Shown: piece by piece, positions 24,209 to 42,075 of the stretch
Numbering within the stretch: position 1 is the first letter of the stretch
Layout: the number at the start of each line of letters is the position of its first letter
Source: Neocallimastix lanati (nom. inval.)
Lineage: Eukaryota; Neocallimastigomycota; Neocallimastigomycetes; Neocallimastigales; Neocallimastigaceae
Direction of reading: 5' to 3'
DNA length: 64,000 nt
Assembly (NCBI GenBank): GCA_016946835.1
Contig: JACVTC010000080.1
Coordinates: 418,501 to 482,500, forward strand
Program-made: the position numbers and the translations under genes
The notes under the pieces: model-generated
Seen by the model: the letters and a program-made list of their open reading frames with translations, nothing else
Database searches by the model: none
Told to the model about the DNA's origin: nothing

Positions 24209-26852
24209 ATTATTAGTATTTGTATTTTTATCTTATTTTTTTTTATTAAATAAAAGAAATCAAAATGTATTATTCATTTTCAAATAAAAGAAGATTTATT
24301 ATATAAATTTTCTATTTTTCATATATTTCAATAATTAATAAAATTCAAATATATAATAATATATAATAAATGTATATTTTTATGTATATGCATATTTTTT
24401 TTCTTTTTTTCTTTTTTTTTTAAAAAAACTATATTAAATAATATATCATATTGTTTTTTTTTTTAAAAAAACTATATTAAATTATATATCATATTGTTTA
24501 AATATAAAAGATTAATAAATAAATAAATAAATAAATAAATGATATATTAATTAAATTTATTTAAATATATTTCTATGTGTATTCTTATTTTTTATCTTTT
24601 TTAAATTTATTTATGTACTGTAAATATTTACTATTTATTTTTATATCTATAGATTTAATTTCGATATTTATTTATAATCTAAAGTAGTATGAGAAATGGT
24701 ATTCATAAAAAAAAAATACATAATCTAAGTAGTATGAAAAATGATATTCATAAAAAAAAATACATATATATTTTTACATTTATTATATTTTAGAAAGATA
24801 GCATACTTTCTTAACTTCTCATATTTATTTAATAGATAATTAATCATATTTCTTTAATAGTTTAATAGAAAATAAATATTATCAAATAGATAATTAATCA
24901 TATTTCTTTAATAGTTTAATAGAAAATAAATATTATTACAACAAATTTATTTTCTATTAAACTATTAAATATATTATATATAACCATTAATTTAATATAT
25001 ATATTTTAAACCATGAAAAATATATAAATTATAAAATAATTTAGAATTTGAAATTGTGGATTAATTTTATTATTTTAGATACATTTAATAATAGAAATAA
25101 TAGAAATGTATATTAAAATTTTATATTGACCCACATATTAATTAATAAATTTGTAAATTATTTATTAAAATTACTAAAAAAAAAGTGAATTTTATCAAAT
25201 ATTAATCATAATTATAGTACATCTATTTTTTGTATAACATAAAAAAAAATTTTTTTTAAAATAGTATTTTTTAAATTATTTTATATACTAATTTAAATAA
25301 ATAAATTTTAAAAAGTTGAAATTAAAAAGGTAGTACATATTTTATGTTTATATATAATCATAATTAGAGAATTAGTATATATCTAATTATCTAATCGTTG
25401 AAAATTTTAAAATCTAATAAAATTTTATAAATATAAAAATTTTATAAAGACTAAATCAAAAATTATGAATAAAAATTTATTGTAATATATATTAATTTAA
25501 TATATAATAAAATTCTTTGTATTGGTTTATTAATATATTTTAATTTAATTTAATACAATACATATATTAATAATTAACATTTTAATTGATTTATTATATA
25601 TTATTTATTAATATAGAAACAAATAATTTATAAGAAATAAAATAATAAATTATAAATAATAATAAAAATTTAAAAAATTTAAAAAAAAAATTAATTAATA
25701 AATTATTTTTAATAAAAAAATATATAAATATATTTAAATTAATTTGGTTATATATATATATAAAAGATTTATTAATTATATAAATTAAATAAAAACAAAT
25801 AACAACAGCAATAATTATATTTAAAATAGTAATAGTAACAATTTTCATATTAATAGTATTTTTAAAATTATGAAATTGGAGATTTATTTATTTATTTATT
25901 TATTTTTATATTTTGTTTCGTTGTTATTATAATTTATATAATAATATTATTATAAATTATAATATCATTTGATAATATAATGCAAAGATATTCTTTTTAA
26001 ATATATAATCAAATATATTAAAATATTGCAATTAATATATATATTTATTTGTTTATATTAATTTTATTAAAAATTAAAAATAATAATCTTATTCTTTTGT
26101 TATATTCCTATTATTTTTTTTTTTTTTCACTTTTTTTTTTTTTTTTTTTTTTTTCATTATTTTGAAACACTTCATAATATTTAAATTATTAATAAAAATT
26201 ATTTCTTTTTCTTATATTTATTTAAAAGTAACAAAAAAGGAGATATTCAATAAAATATAAAGGAAGAATACAAAAATATATATATAAACTTCGTAAATAG
26301 TTACAAAATAAATTATAATATTTAATATTAGTAGAAATTAGAATTCTATTTTTCGTTAATAAAATAACAATTATAATTAAGAAGAATGTAGTTTCAATAT
26401 AGATAACGTTTACTCATTTTTATTTTTATTTTTTATATATTTTTAAATAAATATATATTTTTCTATTTTATATAATATTATACATATTTAAATTCAAATT
26501 TTATTTTATTTGGAAATAAAAGAATAAAATATATTATTTAAAGGAAAGAATTGTTACTATTATTTCCAAAACATTCTTTCTTTTAAATATATATTAAAAT
26601 TAAAAAAAAGACGAAAAAACTCGAAAGAAAAAACAAATTAGTAGAATTATAAAATTTCTTTAGCTATATAAATAAAATTTTTCGGTAAATTATGCAATAT
26701 AAAAATAATTATATTAATGAGAAATATTAGAATGAAAGTTAAAAATATTCTTTGGAAATTAAAATAATTCTATAGTTAATTAGTTAATATATTTTCCTAA
26801 TATATTTTTGTGTTATGTATATTTTTTATTTTAATAAAATATCGATCAGAAC
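24209..26852. other. Intergenic between divergent genes
   Basis: No convincing gene lies between the ankyrin gene (leftward) and the WASP gene (rightward). There are duplicated blocks at 24668-24968 and poly(T) runs near 26118-26155. A hydrophobic 84-codon frame on the minus strand near 25.6-25.8 kb is judged spurious. Confidence 0.55.
24668..24968. repeat. Two tandem duplications plus inverted copy
   Basis: A unit of about 48 bp with AGTAGTATGA and ATATTCATAAAAAAAA is repeated at about 24678-24770. A unit of about 60 bp with ATAGATAATTAATCATATTT is repeated at about 24833-24945. The end of that unit is then inverted at about 24948-24968 (TTTATTTTCTATTAAACTAT). Confidence 0.7.
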
Positions 26853-29469
26853 ATGGATTTATTAACAAAAATTGAAGAAAATAATGTTACTTCATTGTTA
26901 ACTGATTATGAGGTATTTTTACAAGGAAAATAATTATATAAAAATGATATCTAAATAAGTAACTAATAAATACATATATTTTTTTAAATAAATAATAAAT
27001 ACACTTTATAAAATAGATTTTGGGTCAAGCTATTGCTAAACTTTATTTAGCTTTTCCAAATCCAAATTCATGGAGCTATTCTAATATTATTGGTGTGGTG
27101 TCTCTTGTTAAAAAATATAATAATTATTCATTTAAAATTGTTGATGCAGTAAGTGAATATAAATAATATTTAAAAGTCAATTGAATATTATAATTTTTAT
27201 AAATTTTTATATAATTTTTATAAAGAGATGTTTATTAAATATAATATTGTTAAAAAATAAAAATACATAAATATAAATAATTTTTATTATTTATTAATTA
27301 TTTTTTATACATATATTAAAAATTAACAAATAGGAAAAGAAAGAAATTGTATGGGAATATGATATTGATTTAAATATGAAATATTCAAAATCAGAGGATT
27401 ATTTACATGTTTTTCCATATAAAACACTTGTAAGCTTCTATTATTAATAGTATATTTTTAAATATATATTAATAGTTTAACATTAAAAATAAATATATTT
27501 TATAAAAATAAAAAAGAAATGTATGGCAGGTTTTTCTTTTACAAATGAATCGGAAGGTCAAGAATTTTATAATTGCGTAATAAATCGTAATGCTGATCCC
27601 AAAATTTCACCAGTTTCTAGTAGAATTAGTTCACCAAAAATGACCACAATTTCACCAGCCACTAAGAGTGTTAACATCGAAACTAAAAATAAAGATAAGA
27701 AAGAAAAAAAAGGTAATATTTTTTTTTAAAAAAAAAAAAAAAAAAAAAGAGGAAAAAATTTTTTATATTCTGCAATATTAATAATAATTTCTTGAAATAA
27801 TTAATTAGTATATTTTAAACAAAATATTAAAATATAATATATAATAAATTATATATATTTTAATAAATATTATAGATAAAAAAGAGAAGAAAAACAAAAA
27901 GGGACTTTTTGGTTTTAAAAAATCTAAAAAAAGTAAAAAGAGTGGTATTGATAAGAGTTTAATTGGTAACCCAACAAATTTCCGGTAAATATTAATTTTT
28001 ATTATTCATAATTATTTAGTGTAAATTAATATTTATTTAAATTTTTGTTATTACATTTATTTTATATATAAATTAGTCATGAGCAATATATTGGTTTTGA
28101 CCCGGAAAAAGGTTTTGTTGTAAGTATAAAAAAAAGTTAAAATTATATATATATATATATTAATGTAAAAAAGTATTTTTAAAAAAGTTATTAAAAATAA
28201 TGATAATGATAATATAAATGAAAAAATAATAATAATTTATTATTTACGTAAGACTCAAAACGCAAGTCCTGAATGGCAAGAAATCTTTAAAAAGGCTGGC
28301 ATTACTCCTGAAATTTTAGAAGATAAAAGAAACAGAAAAATTGTAAAAAAGTTTATTAAAAGACATGAATCTGAAGTTAAACGTGTAGCTCCACCGGTTG
28401 TTGCTTCACCATTAAAGAAAGGTAAAAAAAGAATAAAATTGAAATCTTATTATTTTTTATTAATTATCAATAATAAATGGTATAATTAAAATTACATATA
28501 TGTAATTAGAAAAAAGACCACCACCTCCACCACCAAAGAAGAGACCAGCACCACCACCACCACCATCTAGAAGATCAAATCAAACAAAAAAGGCTCCTCC
28601 ACCACCTCCACCTCAAAGAAAGAAGCCACAAAGAGCACCAGCTCCCCCACCTCCTGTTCAAAGAAAACCAGTAAATAATACTCCAGTTCAACCACCAAGA
28701 CAATCCACACAATCTTCAATAGCAGTTCCACCACCACCACCAAGACCATCCACACAATCATCTGTACCTGTTCCACCACCACCACCACCATCAAGACCAA
28801 CTACACAGTCTTCTGTACCTGTTCCACCACCACCACCAAGACCAACTACTCAAGCAACAACCTTTAGTCCAGCACCTCCACCTCCTCCACCAACTAGACC
28901 AGTAACTGGTTCAGCTGCTCCACCACCTCCTCCACCACCTACGGCTCCATCTTCTGGTAATGCTAAGAATGATCTTTTAGCTTCTATTAGAAATGCTGGT
29001 GGTATTTCATCACTTAAACATGTTGATGAAACCCAAAAGAGAGACGCTAGTGGATTAATAACTCCAGGTAGTTCATCAGGTCCAAAGCCTATGCCAAGTT
29101 CTACTGGAGCATCTATGTCGGGTGATCTTTTAGCTAGTATAAGAAATGCTGGTGGTATTTCTTCACTTAAGCATGTTGATAAATCCAAAATTAGAGATGC
29201 TAGTAGTGCTAAACCTTCTGCAAGTGATAATACTAATGATTTAGCAGCTGCTTTAGCTCAAGCACTTACATTACGTAATGACGCATTTGGAAGTGATGGT
29301 AAGATTTATATATATATATAATAAATAAAATTAATGAAAATATATATTTATATATATATTTCTTCTTGGAAATTATTATTGAATTATATAATTTTATATA
29401 ATTTTTTTAGATGATAGTGATTCTGATTCAGATGAATCCGATGATGACTCTTCTGAATGGTCAGATTAA
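26853..29469 (+). CDS. WASP/Las17-type actin nucleation-promoting factor
   Basis: Nine exons (26853-26912, 27017-27148, 27334-27429, 27517-27712, 27876-27984, 28077-28119, 28253-28421, 28510-29298, 29411-29469) close in frame to 550 aa. Domains in order: WH1/EVH1 at about 10-125 (SLVKKYNNYSFKIVD, IVWEYDI, MAGFSFTNESEGQEFY); a Lys-rich basic stretch at about 150-190; a CRIB-like GTPase-binding motif (NPTNFRHEQYIGFDPEKGF) at about 192-211; an autoinhibitory-type segment; a proline-rich region at about 270-415; two WH2 actin-binding motifs (DLLASIRNAGGISSLKHVD) at about 423 and 474; and an acidic C-terminus ending SSEWSD, with the Arp2/3-contacting Trp. Known: such proteins activate Arp2/3 at endocytic actin patches. 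The CRIB suggests Rho/Cdc42 control, which yeast Las17 lacks. Confidence in the family is high. Confidence 0.95.
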
Positions 29470-30093
29470 GCAATAAAATATATATATATATAAAACTATT
29501 ATATTCACTCAAATACGGAGTAATGAAATTTTTTTAAAAAACTTTTTTAAGATAATTACATAAATATATATAATCATAATTAACATAATATAATATAAAC
29601 ATAATATTTATAAATAAGAAATGGTAATATTCATATAATATTAAGTAACTACTACTTAAATAACAACATTTATAAATAATGATAGTTATTTATTTTTTAA
29701 ATACTAGAAAATTAAAGATTTTTTTATGTAAAAATATTTGAAGAATAGTGAAATTTATACTCTTATATATTATTTATACTATTCATAATTATATAAAAAA
29801 ATTATAATTAATTTATTATCAATAATAGTTATTTGTTAAAAAATATAAAATAAAAATAATTTATTATCAATAATAGTTATTTGTTAAAAAATATAAAATA
29901 AAAATAAACTTTTTGTATTAAATTTAAAAAAAAAAAATAAAAAAAAAAATAAAATAAAATAAAATATTATAATATTAATGTTAAAAAAGATAAAAAAAAA
30001 GAAAAAGAAGAAAATATTATGTAATATTATTATTAAAAAATAGATGAAAAAAAAAAAAAAATATAAAGTAATATTATTATTAAAAAATAGATG

Positions 30094-30128
<35 letters not shown>

Positions 30129-31372
30129 AAAAGAAAATTATAATATTATAGAAAAAAAGTGAAAAAAAAAAAAAAAAAAAAAAAAGAAAAAGAAAAATAC
30201 TGTTAAAAAGAAAAATACTGTTAAAAAAAAAAATTAATAAAAATTTAATACTAATAATAATCATTTAAAAATTTTATAATTAAAATTCATTTATAATTGT
30301 TAATTATATTATTAAACAAAAAAAAAATTAATAATTTCTTTATAAAATAATAATTTTATATTTAAATTTTTTATAATATAAAATTATTATTTTATTAAGA
30401 AATTAATAAATTATTTCATTATTTTTTGAAAAGTTAATAATTAGTAAAAATTTATAATTCTTTTATATATTTATTTTTTATATTTATTTATCTATTTATT
30501 TAGTTATAAATTACATTTTATATATAATTTTTATTGTAGATACATTAAAAAATATTAAAAAATGCAATGATATAATATAATTTTATAATAATAAACTTGT
30601 ATTTTATTGGATGTTAATGTTATAGTCTATCAAATGAAGGCTTGGGATTTTAGTGATTTTTATTGGATAGATTTATATTTGTTGTTCAGTTTTATAAAAA
30701 AAATAAATTATTATACATATTTTTTATTCTCGCAACAATTTTATAAAATATTTATTTATATATTTTATTAATAAAATATATATTAATATATATAATAAAT
30801 ATATTTAAAGGTAATATATTAAAAAAAAAAAAAAAAAGTAAAATCAGAGAATTAATGAGATTCCATCATTTATATGAAATGTAAATTATATTTATTATTG
30901 AAAAAGAAGTGTATAATATGGCTTTCAGAATAATAAAATAAATTTGGAATAATGTGAAACCAAATATAAAAAATCAAATATATATGTAAATAACAAAAAG
31001 ATATTTTAATAGGATAACTTCTTATTTATAAATTATCATTTTATTCAATATATTACAAAAAAAGCATAATAATTAACTAATTACTCTTCATAAATACTTA
31101 CTGTAATAATTATTTAAAAGAAATGAAATAAATATAATGGAAATAAATTTTAATCATTTTTCAAAATATTAAATTTAAATGAAATAAAGTTTGATTATTT
31201 ATATTTATATTTTAATTTCTATAATAAATAATAAAAATTAATTTTTATTTTTTTTATATGTATATATTATATATATATTGTTATAATATTATATGTGGAA
31301 ATTATATGAAACCAAATAAACCTAAATAGTTTAAATTATTATTCATTAATTTGAAAATTATTAAAATAAAAA
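29470..31372. other. Intergenic, purine-rich
   Basis: This 1.9-kb stretch holds a duplicated block of about 48 bp at 29810-29905 (TTTATTATCAATAATAGTTA) and long poly(A) runs at 30040-30185. A 43-codon ATG frame near 30.64 kb starts MKAWDFSDFYWIDLYLL and is too short to judge. No supported gene was seen. Confidence 0.55.
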
Positions 31373-33689
31373 ATGTTAGCTTCATCAAGATACGTTCTTC
31401 CACAAGAAGAAATTAAACCAGAAGTAATATAAAAATTTTATAATAATTAATAATAATATATCAATTCGGTTTGACTAATAAACATATTGTATATCTTTAT
31501 ATAATTTATATTTAATTTTTTTATTAATTAAAATTTTATGAAATAACCTAAATTGTCAAATATTTATATTGTTTTGTTTTTTTATAACCTAAATTGTCAA
31601 ATATTTATATTGTTTTGTTTTTTTATTTATTAAATATGAATATTCGTGATTAATCCAAATAAAAAAAAATATGTTAAATACTAATATTAATAAACAATAT
31701 ATTCCAAAAAAAAAAAAAAAAACTTTAAACAAATGTATATATATAAAATGTAATAAAATAAATTATAAACAAAAAATGAATTATTAAAAAAAAAGGCCTT
31801 AAAATTAGTTAACTTAATTAGTTCTTTAAAGGACGAAGGTGAAGGTGAAGCACCATTCTACAGTGAATTACTTCAATTATTAGAAGACGATAAAGTTGCA
31901 GATGCTTTCTCAAAGATTATTGAAGAAACAGATCTTATTCTCACTAAGATCAAGAGTGAAAGAGGTTCATATCAAATTGATAGATACATTAAAAAAGTTA
32001 ATATTAAATAAAATGAAATTAATAAAATATTAATAATAAAGTAAAATTATAATATATTTGATTATATTTTTAAAAATATATAGATTTAGAATCAATCTTC
32101 AATTTAGAAATTGCAATTTGCATAAAGTCTAACTTAAAGCAATTAGTAGTCAGATTGGCCAATATCATTAGCGAAAGTCAAAATGGAAAGGCTTCTAGAA
32201 AAATGAAGATGTAATTATTTATATATGATTTTTGTTAGATATATCTTAAATATAAAAATAATTACACTTTCTAAATATTAATGTATAACACATTATATAT
32301 ATAAGTTTAAATAATATCTATTCCAACCTTGAAGTTAATGATCCATTAAGATACGATATTTACTTTGCTATTGTCAAATTCTCAGCTAAGAACGATTATA
32401 TGGATATTATTGTTAATCATTTAGTTAAATTAGATTTATGGTTAAAGAACTGGGGTTCCTCTGTAGAACAAAAGAGAGAATTATTTTTAACTTTAAGAAA
32501 TTTATTAAATGAATCAAATCATAAGTAAGTATTTATTAGTAAAATTTTTGTTTTTTAAGAAAAAAAAAATTTTTTTTTGCCAAAAATAAAATAAATAAAT
32601 AAATATAAATATAAAAATAAAAAATACGAAGTTATAAATATATATTTTTAATATATGTTTTCAAATTAATAATAAATTAAATTGGTATAAATAATTTTAA
32701 AATTAATAGGATGGAAGCTTATGAATGTTTATTCAAATATCTTCTTACTTTTGAAAATGCTGACGCTAATACTTTAAATACCTCTAAGGATAATGCTCGT
32801 GAAGCAATTAAGGAAGCTATTAATAATGAATCTATTTTCAACTTTGAAGAATTATTTAAATTACGTTCTATTCAAAACCTTAATTCAGAGCCTTGTTTTG
32901 AACTTGCTAAAATCTTCTTAGCTGGTGATATTAAAGAATATGATAGCTTTGTATCAAGTCACAACAATATTATAAATGAACTTTGTAAGTATCTTAATAG
33001 AATAAATATATAATAGTATTAATAATAATAAAATTGTTAATAAAGTTAAATATTTTTTTTATTAAATAATAATAATACTAATAATTTAAAAAAAAAAATA
33101 GCATTAAATGATGAAGAATGTCGTAAAAAGATTCGTATGTTAACATTAGTTACTGTTGTTGGTCAAGAAATTCCAGGAAGAGTAAACTACAGTGTTGTTC
33201 AAGAAGCTTTGAATGTTCCAGAAGAAGAAGTTGAATTATGGATATTAGATGGTAATTTTTTATTATTATAATTATCATTAATAATATTACTTTTTTATAT
33301 TACATAAATATTTAATAATATTATAATATTAACTTTATTAACAATAAAAATAGTTATTAGAGCTGGTCTTATTGATGCTAAAATGAACCAATTAGATAAA
33401 ACTATTATTGTTAAGTAAGTATTTAAATATATTATAAACCTTAGAAAATTTAAGAATTAATACATAAACTTATTTAATATGAAGTAATATTAATTTAAAT
33501 ATATATTCTAAATTATATTGGTTATTTTTTCATTAAAATATCAAATTATTAAAAAGCCGCGCTACTCCAAGACAATTTACTGAAAATGAATGGAAGAAAT
33601 TAGATACTAGAATCGACGAATGGAAGAAAAATCTTGATGATATCTTAAATGTTATTGCTAACGCTAAGCTTATTGCTCAATCACATTAA
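31373..33689 (+). CDS. Translation initiation factor eIF3 subunit M
   Basis: Eight exons (31373-31423, 31796-31964, 32084-32210, 32306-32524, 32710-32984, 33102-33251, 33354-33414, 33557-33689) give 394 aa, close to the usual 370-410 of eIF3m. Recognisable stretches are LRYDIYFAIVKFSAKNDYM, the PCI-domain core RKKIRMLTLVTVVGQEIPGR followed by VPEEEVELWILDVIRAGL, and the tail ATPRQFTENEWKKLDTRIDE. All follow the order of animal and fungal eIF3m, a PCI-domain scaffold subunit of the cytoplasmic eIF3 complex. Intron 1 contains two tandem copies of a 41-bp unit (31544-31626). The donor of exon 2 (G|GTTCAT) is atypical and is the least certain junction; it was chosen because it alone keeps phase with exon 3. 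Confidence 0.9.
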
Positions 33690-33787
33690 ATAATATAAAA
33701 AATAAATATATAAAAGTTGAAATAACAAAAAGTCAGTAATTTATAAATTAATTCCGTAAATTAATTTTCAATTATAATTTTTTTAAT

Positions 33788-33825
<38 letters not shown>

Positions 33826-33872
33826 TATATATATTAATATTTTTTTTCTTTTCCTTAGAAAATTAATGAAGA

Positions 33873-33918
<46 letters not shown>

Positions 33919-34339
33919 TAAATAAAATAAATTATTTAAATTATTTATAATATGAATAATAATTCAAATAAAAAAGCAATATATATATCATTTTTTAGAA
34001 AGTAAATAAAATATAATAAAATAAAAATGAAATAAAAAAATAAAATAATATTAAAAATGAAAAATTAAGTTTGAACTTTTAAACATACAAAAAATATTAA
34101 TAGTAAATATTTTTTTTTGTATATATATTATAAAATAAAATCCCATTTATATATATATGTTTAATGTTATATATATATATATATATTTATATATTTTTTT
34201 TTATTCTTATTTTCAATTATATTAAATATAATTTAATTATATATATAAATATAATTTTTTTTTTTTTTTTTTTTATTTAAATATTATTTACAAAAATATT
34301 TTCAATATTATATATATTATGAATAAGTACAAATATAAA

Positions 34340-35036
34340 CTATTTTAATTCCTAAAAACCATGTTTTCGTTGACAAAGATATTTATGTATTTCTTTATTA
34401 AATTTTATTTTTAATTATTTTATTATTATATATTTATTTATTATTACACTTGTTCTGAAAGTAACAGCATATTTAGTTACATACACTGGGTACGTTTATG
34501 TCCTAAATTTGAAGAATTTAGGTAACATTTCATTCAATTTATTAATGAAAATTTTATTAATTTTTCTCTGATTATTCATGAGAAATCTTTTAACATTCAT
34601 GATGATGAAGAGGATAATTTTGATGATAACATTAGTTTTTATGTACTGTGTCTCTTTCTTGACAGAAATGTAGTATATGAAATCTTAAAAATCGATTCGG
34701 AAAAAAAAAAAAAGAAGTTTCATTAATAGTATCTTTCAATCACCTTTGAGAGAGTTTTTTGTCCAGATTTTATATTTTGTGGGTCCTGGAAAATTCTTTA
34801 CTAATGTTATGTCTATATTGTGATTAATGATTTTTACACTATGTACACTATACGATTTATGTGTATACCATTAGATCTATCGTTGTTAAGAGCAAGCATC
34901 GAGGTTGAAACGACAAGACAAAGATGAAATTCTGACACAGATTCGAATGATACAATTTATCCACATGGAATTATTATCTACGAATGGAAAGTGTTAGAGA
35001 CCATTTCTTCCTCGAAACTCGTAACGTAGTTTTTTA
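34340..35036 (+). pseudogene. Decayed unidentified coding relic
   Basis: This island stands out by its balanced base use and absence of homopolymers over most of its length, unlike the flanking DNA. The longest open piece (34526-34726, 66 codons, no ATG start) reads IHDDEEDNFDDNISFYVLCL and then LDRNVVYEILKIDSE. It is broken at a run of 13 A, after which another frame continues with VSLIVSFNHL. Further frames to the right hold short peptides interrupted by stops. Family and original strand are uncertain; the plus strand looks more protein-like. Confidence 0.4.
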
Positions 35037-35053
35037 ATATTAATGTAAAATAA

Positions 35054-35086
<33 letters not shown>

Positions 35087-35567
35087 AAATACATGAAATT
35101 TTTTACATTGTATTTTTTTTTTTTTTTTTTTTTATTATTATTATTTTTTTATAATAAATAATATTAAATAAAGTTTATTCCTTATCCATATATATTATTT
35201 ATTATTACATATATTGATAGTTATAACATAATATATGTCTTCTTTTTCTTTTTTTTTCTTTTTTATTTTTATAACAATATATTATTCAATTAATTACTAA
35301 ATTATAAATAAAACACTTTTAAAAAAGAAAGTGATAATTTTAAATGATTATTATTTACTTACATTTTTTTATTATGATTAATTAATATATAATTCTGATA
35401 AATAACATAATAAACAAATTTTTTAATATAAAAAAAAGAGTAATATGATTTATATGATTAATATTACAAAAATATATATTGTAAATTTTTTTTTTTTTTT
35501 AAAAAAAAAAAATATTATGATGAATGATTTAAATAAAATGATATATAATATGATAAAATATGTAAAT

Positions 35568-35686
<119 letters not shown>

Positions 35687-35853
35687 CAAAAATTATAATT
35701 TAATTTTTATTATTAATATTTTTTTTTTTTTTTTTTTTTTCAATAATTCTAATATTTATATTATTAATACTATTATTATATTAGAAAATTCCCCCATTTT
35801 CTTCCACCTATTATTATAATAAAAAATAAGTAAATATATATATATATACAAAT

Positions 35854-39857
<4,004 letters not shown>

Positions 39858-41237
39858 TTTTTTATATAAAATAATTAATAAAATAATTAAATATAATTTA
39901 TAAATTTATTTCTTCGTAATCTTAATATTGTAATAATATAATATAATTCTTTATTATTATGTAATTATAAATAAAAGAATAAAATAAATATATGTCAGTA
40001 TTAATTTAAATTTAAATTTAAATTTTAAAAATATTTCATTTATTAATTAGTTTTTTTTTTTTTTTAATTTTAAAATTTTATACAAAAATATTAATACAAA
40101 AATTTCTATAAAAGGTTTATTTTTTATTAATATAAAATAAAAAAAAAATAAAAAAAAAAAAAAAAAAAAAGTTTAATGCAATATAATATATAAATTAAAC
40201 ATATAATTAATAATAATTATTTACTGTATAAACAAATTTCATAAAATTTCATAAGAAAAATATATATATATATATATTTTATTACAAAAATTATATATAA
40301 ATTATATAATTTTTATGAATAATTCTTATATATATAGGATTAAAGTATGTTTAAATAAATAAAATATATATTAAAAGAATTATAATAAATCATTAGTATT
40401 TTTTTTTAATAGTAATTATAGTAAGAAAGATATATCATTTGTTAAATTAATAATTTAAAATTAAATTCTAAATTGTACTAAGTTGGATTAATATTAAAAA
40501 CCAAAAAATTTTATTATAAAAAAAAAAAAATTAAAAAAAAAATAAGTCTATATTACTTAATTTATGGTTTTTATTGATTTATATTTGAAATTCGTTAAAA
40601 TAATAATAATAAAATAAAATTAATAAAATAAATAAAACAGTAAAAAACATTAATAATTTCTTTTATTATATAAAATTATTATACAAATATATAAAAAATG
40701 TTTTAAATGTTTTATATATATATAATAATTTTTATTTAATAGAAGAAATTATTAAGTAATTAAATATAATTATTTTTTATCTATTTATTTATTATACATA
40801 TTAATTATAAGTTTTTCAAAAATATATTTAATATTACTACCTTTTAATATCATAAAACTTGAAATTTATATTCTTTTTCCAAAGGAAATAATGTTAATTG
40901 ATATTTATAATTAAGCTTTTTATTACTTTTTTTTATTATAATCTTTAAAAATTTCAAAAAAAAAAAAAAAAAATAAAAATAAAAAAAAATTAATGTTACA
41001 TATAGATTATTATTATTATACATAATTAATTAAAATTAAAAATCACACAATAAATGAAAAGTAAAAATTTTAATTAATTTATCATACATTAAGAATACAA
41101 ATATATCCAATTCTATTACACTAATTGAAAATTTTCTTTAATTATTTAAAGCTTTTTATTTTTTTTTATTTTTTTCCTTTTTTTATTATTTATTTATTTA
41201 TATATTTATTTATATATTTGTTTGTTTGTTTGTTTTA

Positions 41238-41323
<86 letters not shown>

Positions 41324-41925
41324 GAATTTCTTATTCATTTATTAAATTAATGAAGTTTATATAGTAACTTTATTCATATAATATAAATGATAATGTTGAA
41401 ATACTAAACTATAGTAATAATTAAAAATTTTTTAATTATGGCAAAATTTACTTCATATCATTAGTTTACTTTGTTCGATTTTCCAAACACAAAAAAAAAA
41501 AAAAAAAAAAAAATTTTTTTTATTTTTTATTTTTTTTCAATGATTTTATTTTATTTTATTTTATTTTATTTTTTTTTTTTTTTTATTTATTTTATTTTAT
41601 TTATATTTCTTTTTGAAATTTATAATTTTTAATTGTATATAAAAATTAAATAAAAGCAAAATGCCAAATGTAATGAAATTTTTGATAGATCATTAATATT
41701 TTTATTAAACAAAACATATATATATATATATTAAAAAGAATAGTAATATAAATCATATATTAAAATTATTAATTTTATTAATAAAAAAATGGAAAAAAAA
41801 AAAAATTAATAATTAATCTTAGTAAAAATATAAATATATATATATATATTCAATTTACTCAATAAACTTTTTTAAAACTTTTACTATCTTTTTACCTTTA
41901 TCATTTTCATATAAATATTATAAAT

Positions 41926-41959
<34 letters not shown>

Positions 41960-42075
41960 TTTTTATAGATCATTTTAAAAATTAATAAAATTGTCTAATT
42001 CATTTAAAAAAAAAAAAAAAAAAAAAAAGAAATAAATAAATAAATTAATTCTTTCAATTAAGTTTCAGAATAGTC
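39858..42075. other. Intergenic, no gene seen
   Basis: This lies between the MYST gene's 5' end and the glycosyltransferase 3' end. It contains a (TTA)n run at 41232-41324, poly(A/T) runs and TTTTA repeats at 41545-41600. A promoter for the MYST gene should lie near 39.9 kb but no element can be named. Confidence 0.6.
41232..41324. repeat. (TTA)n microsatellite
   Basis: About 30 uninterrupted ATT units. Confidence 0.95.

Noticed and set aside
25594-25848. 84-codon hydrophobic minus-strand frame
   Set aside because: Ile/Phe/Leu/Tyr content mirrors base composition, no recognisable motif; not distinguishable from chance.
29884-30264. 126-codon Phe-rich minus-strand frame
   Set aside because: Translation of poly(A) tracts.
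34930-35036. GATTCGAATGA, resembling a tRNA T-loop
   Set aside because: No matching T-stem, anticodon arm or acceptor stem could be folded around it.
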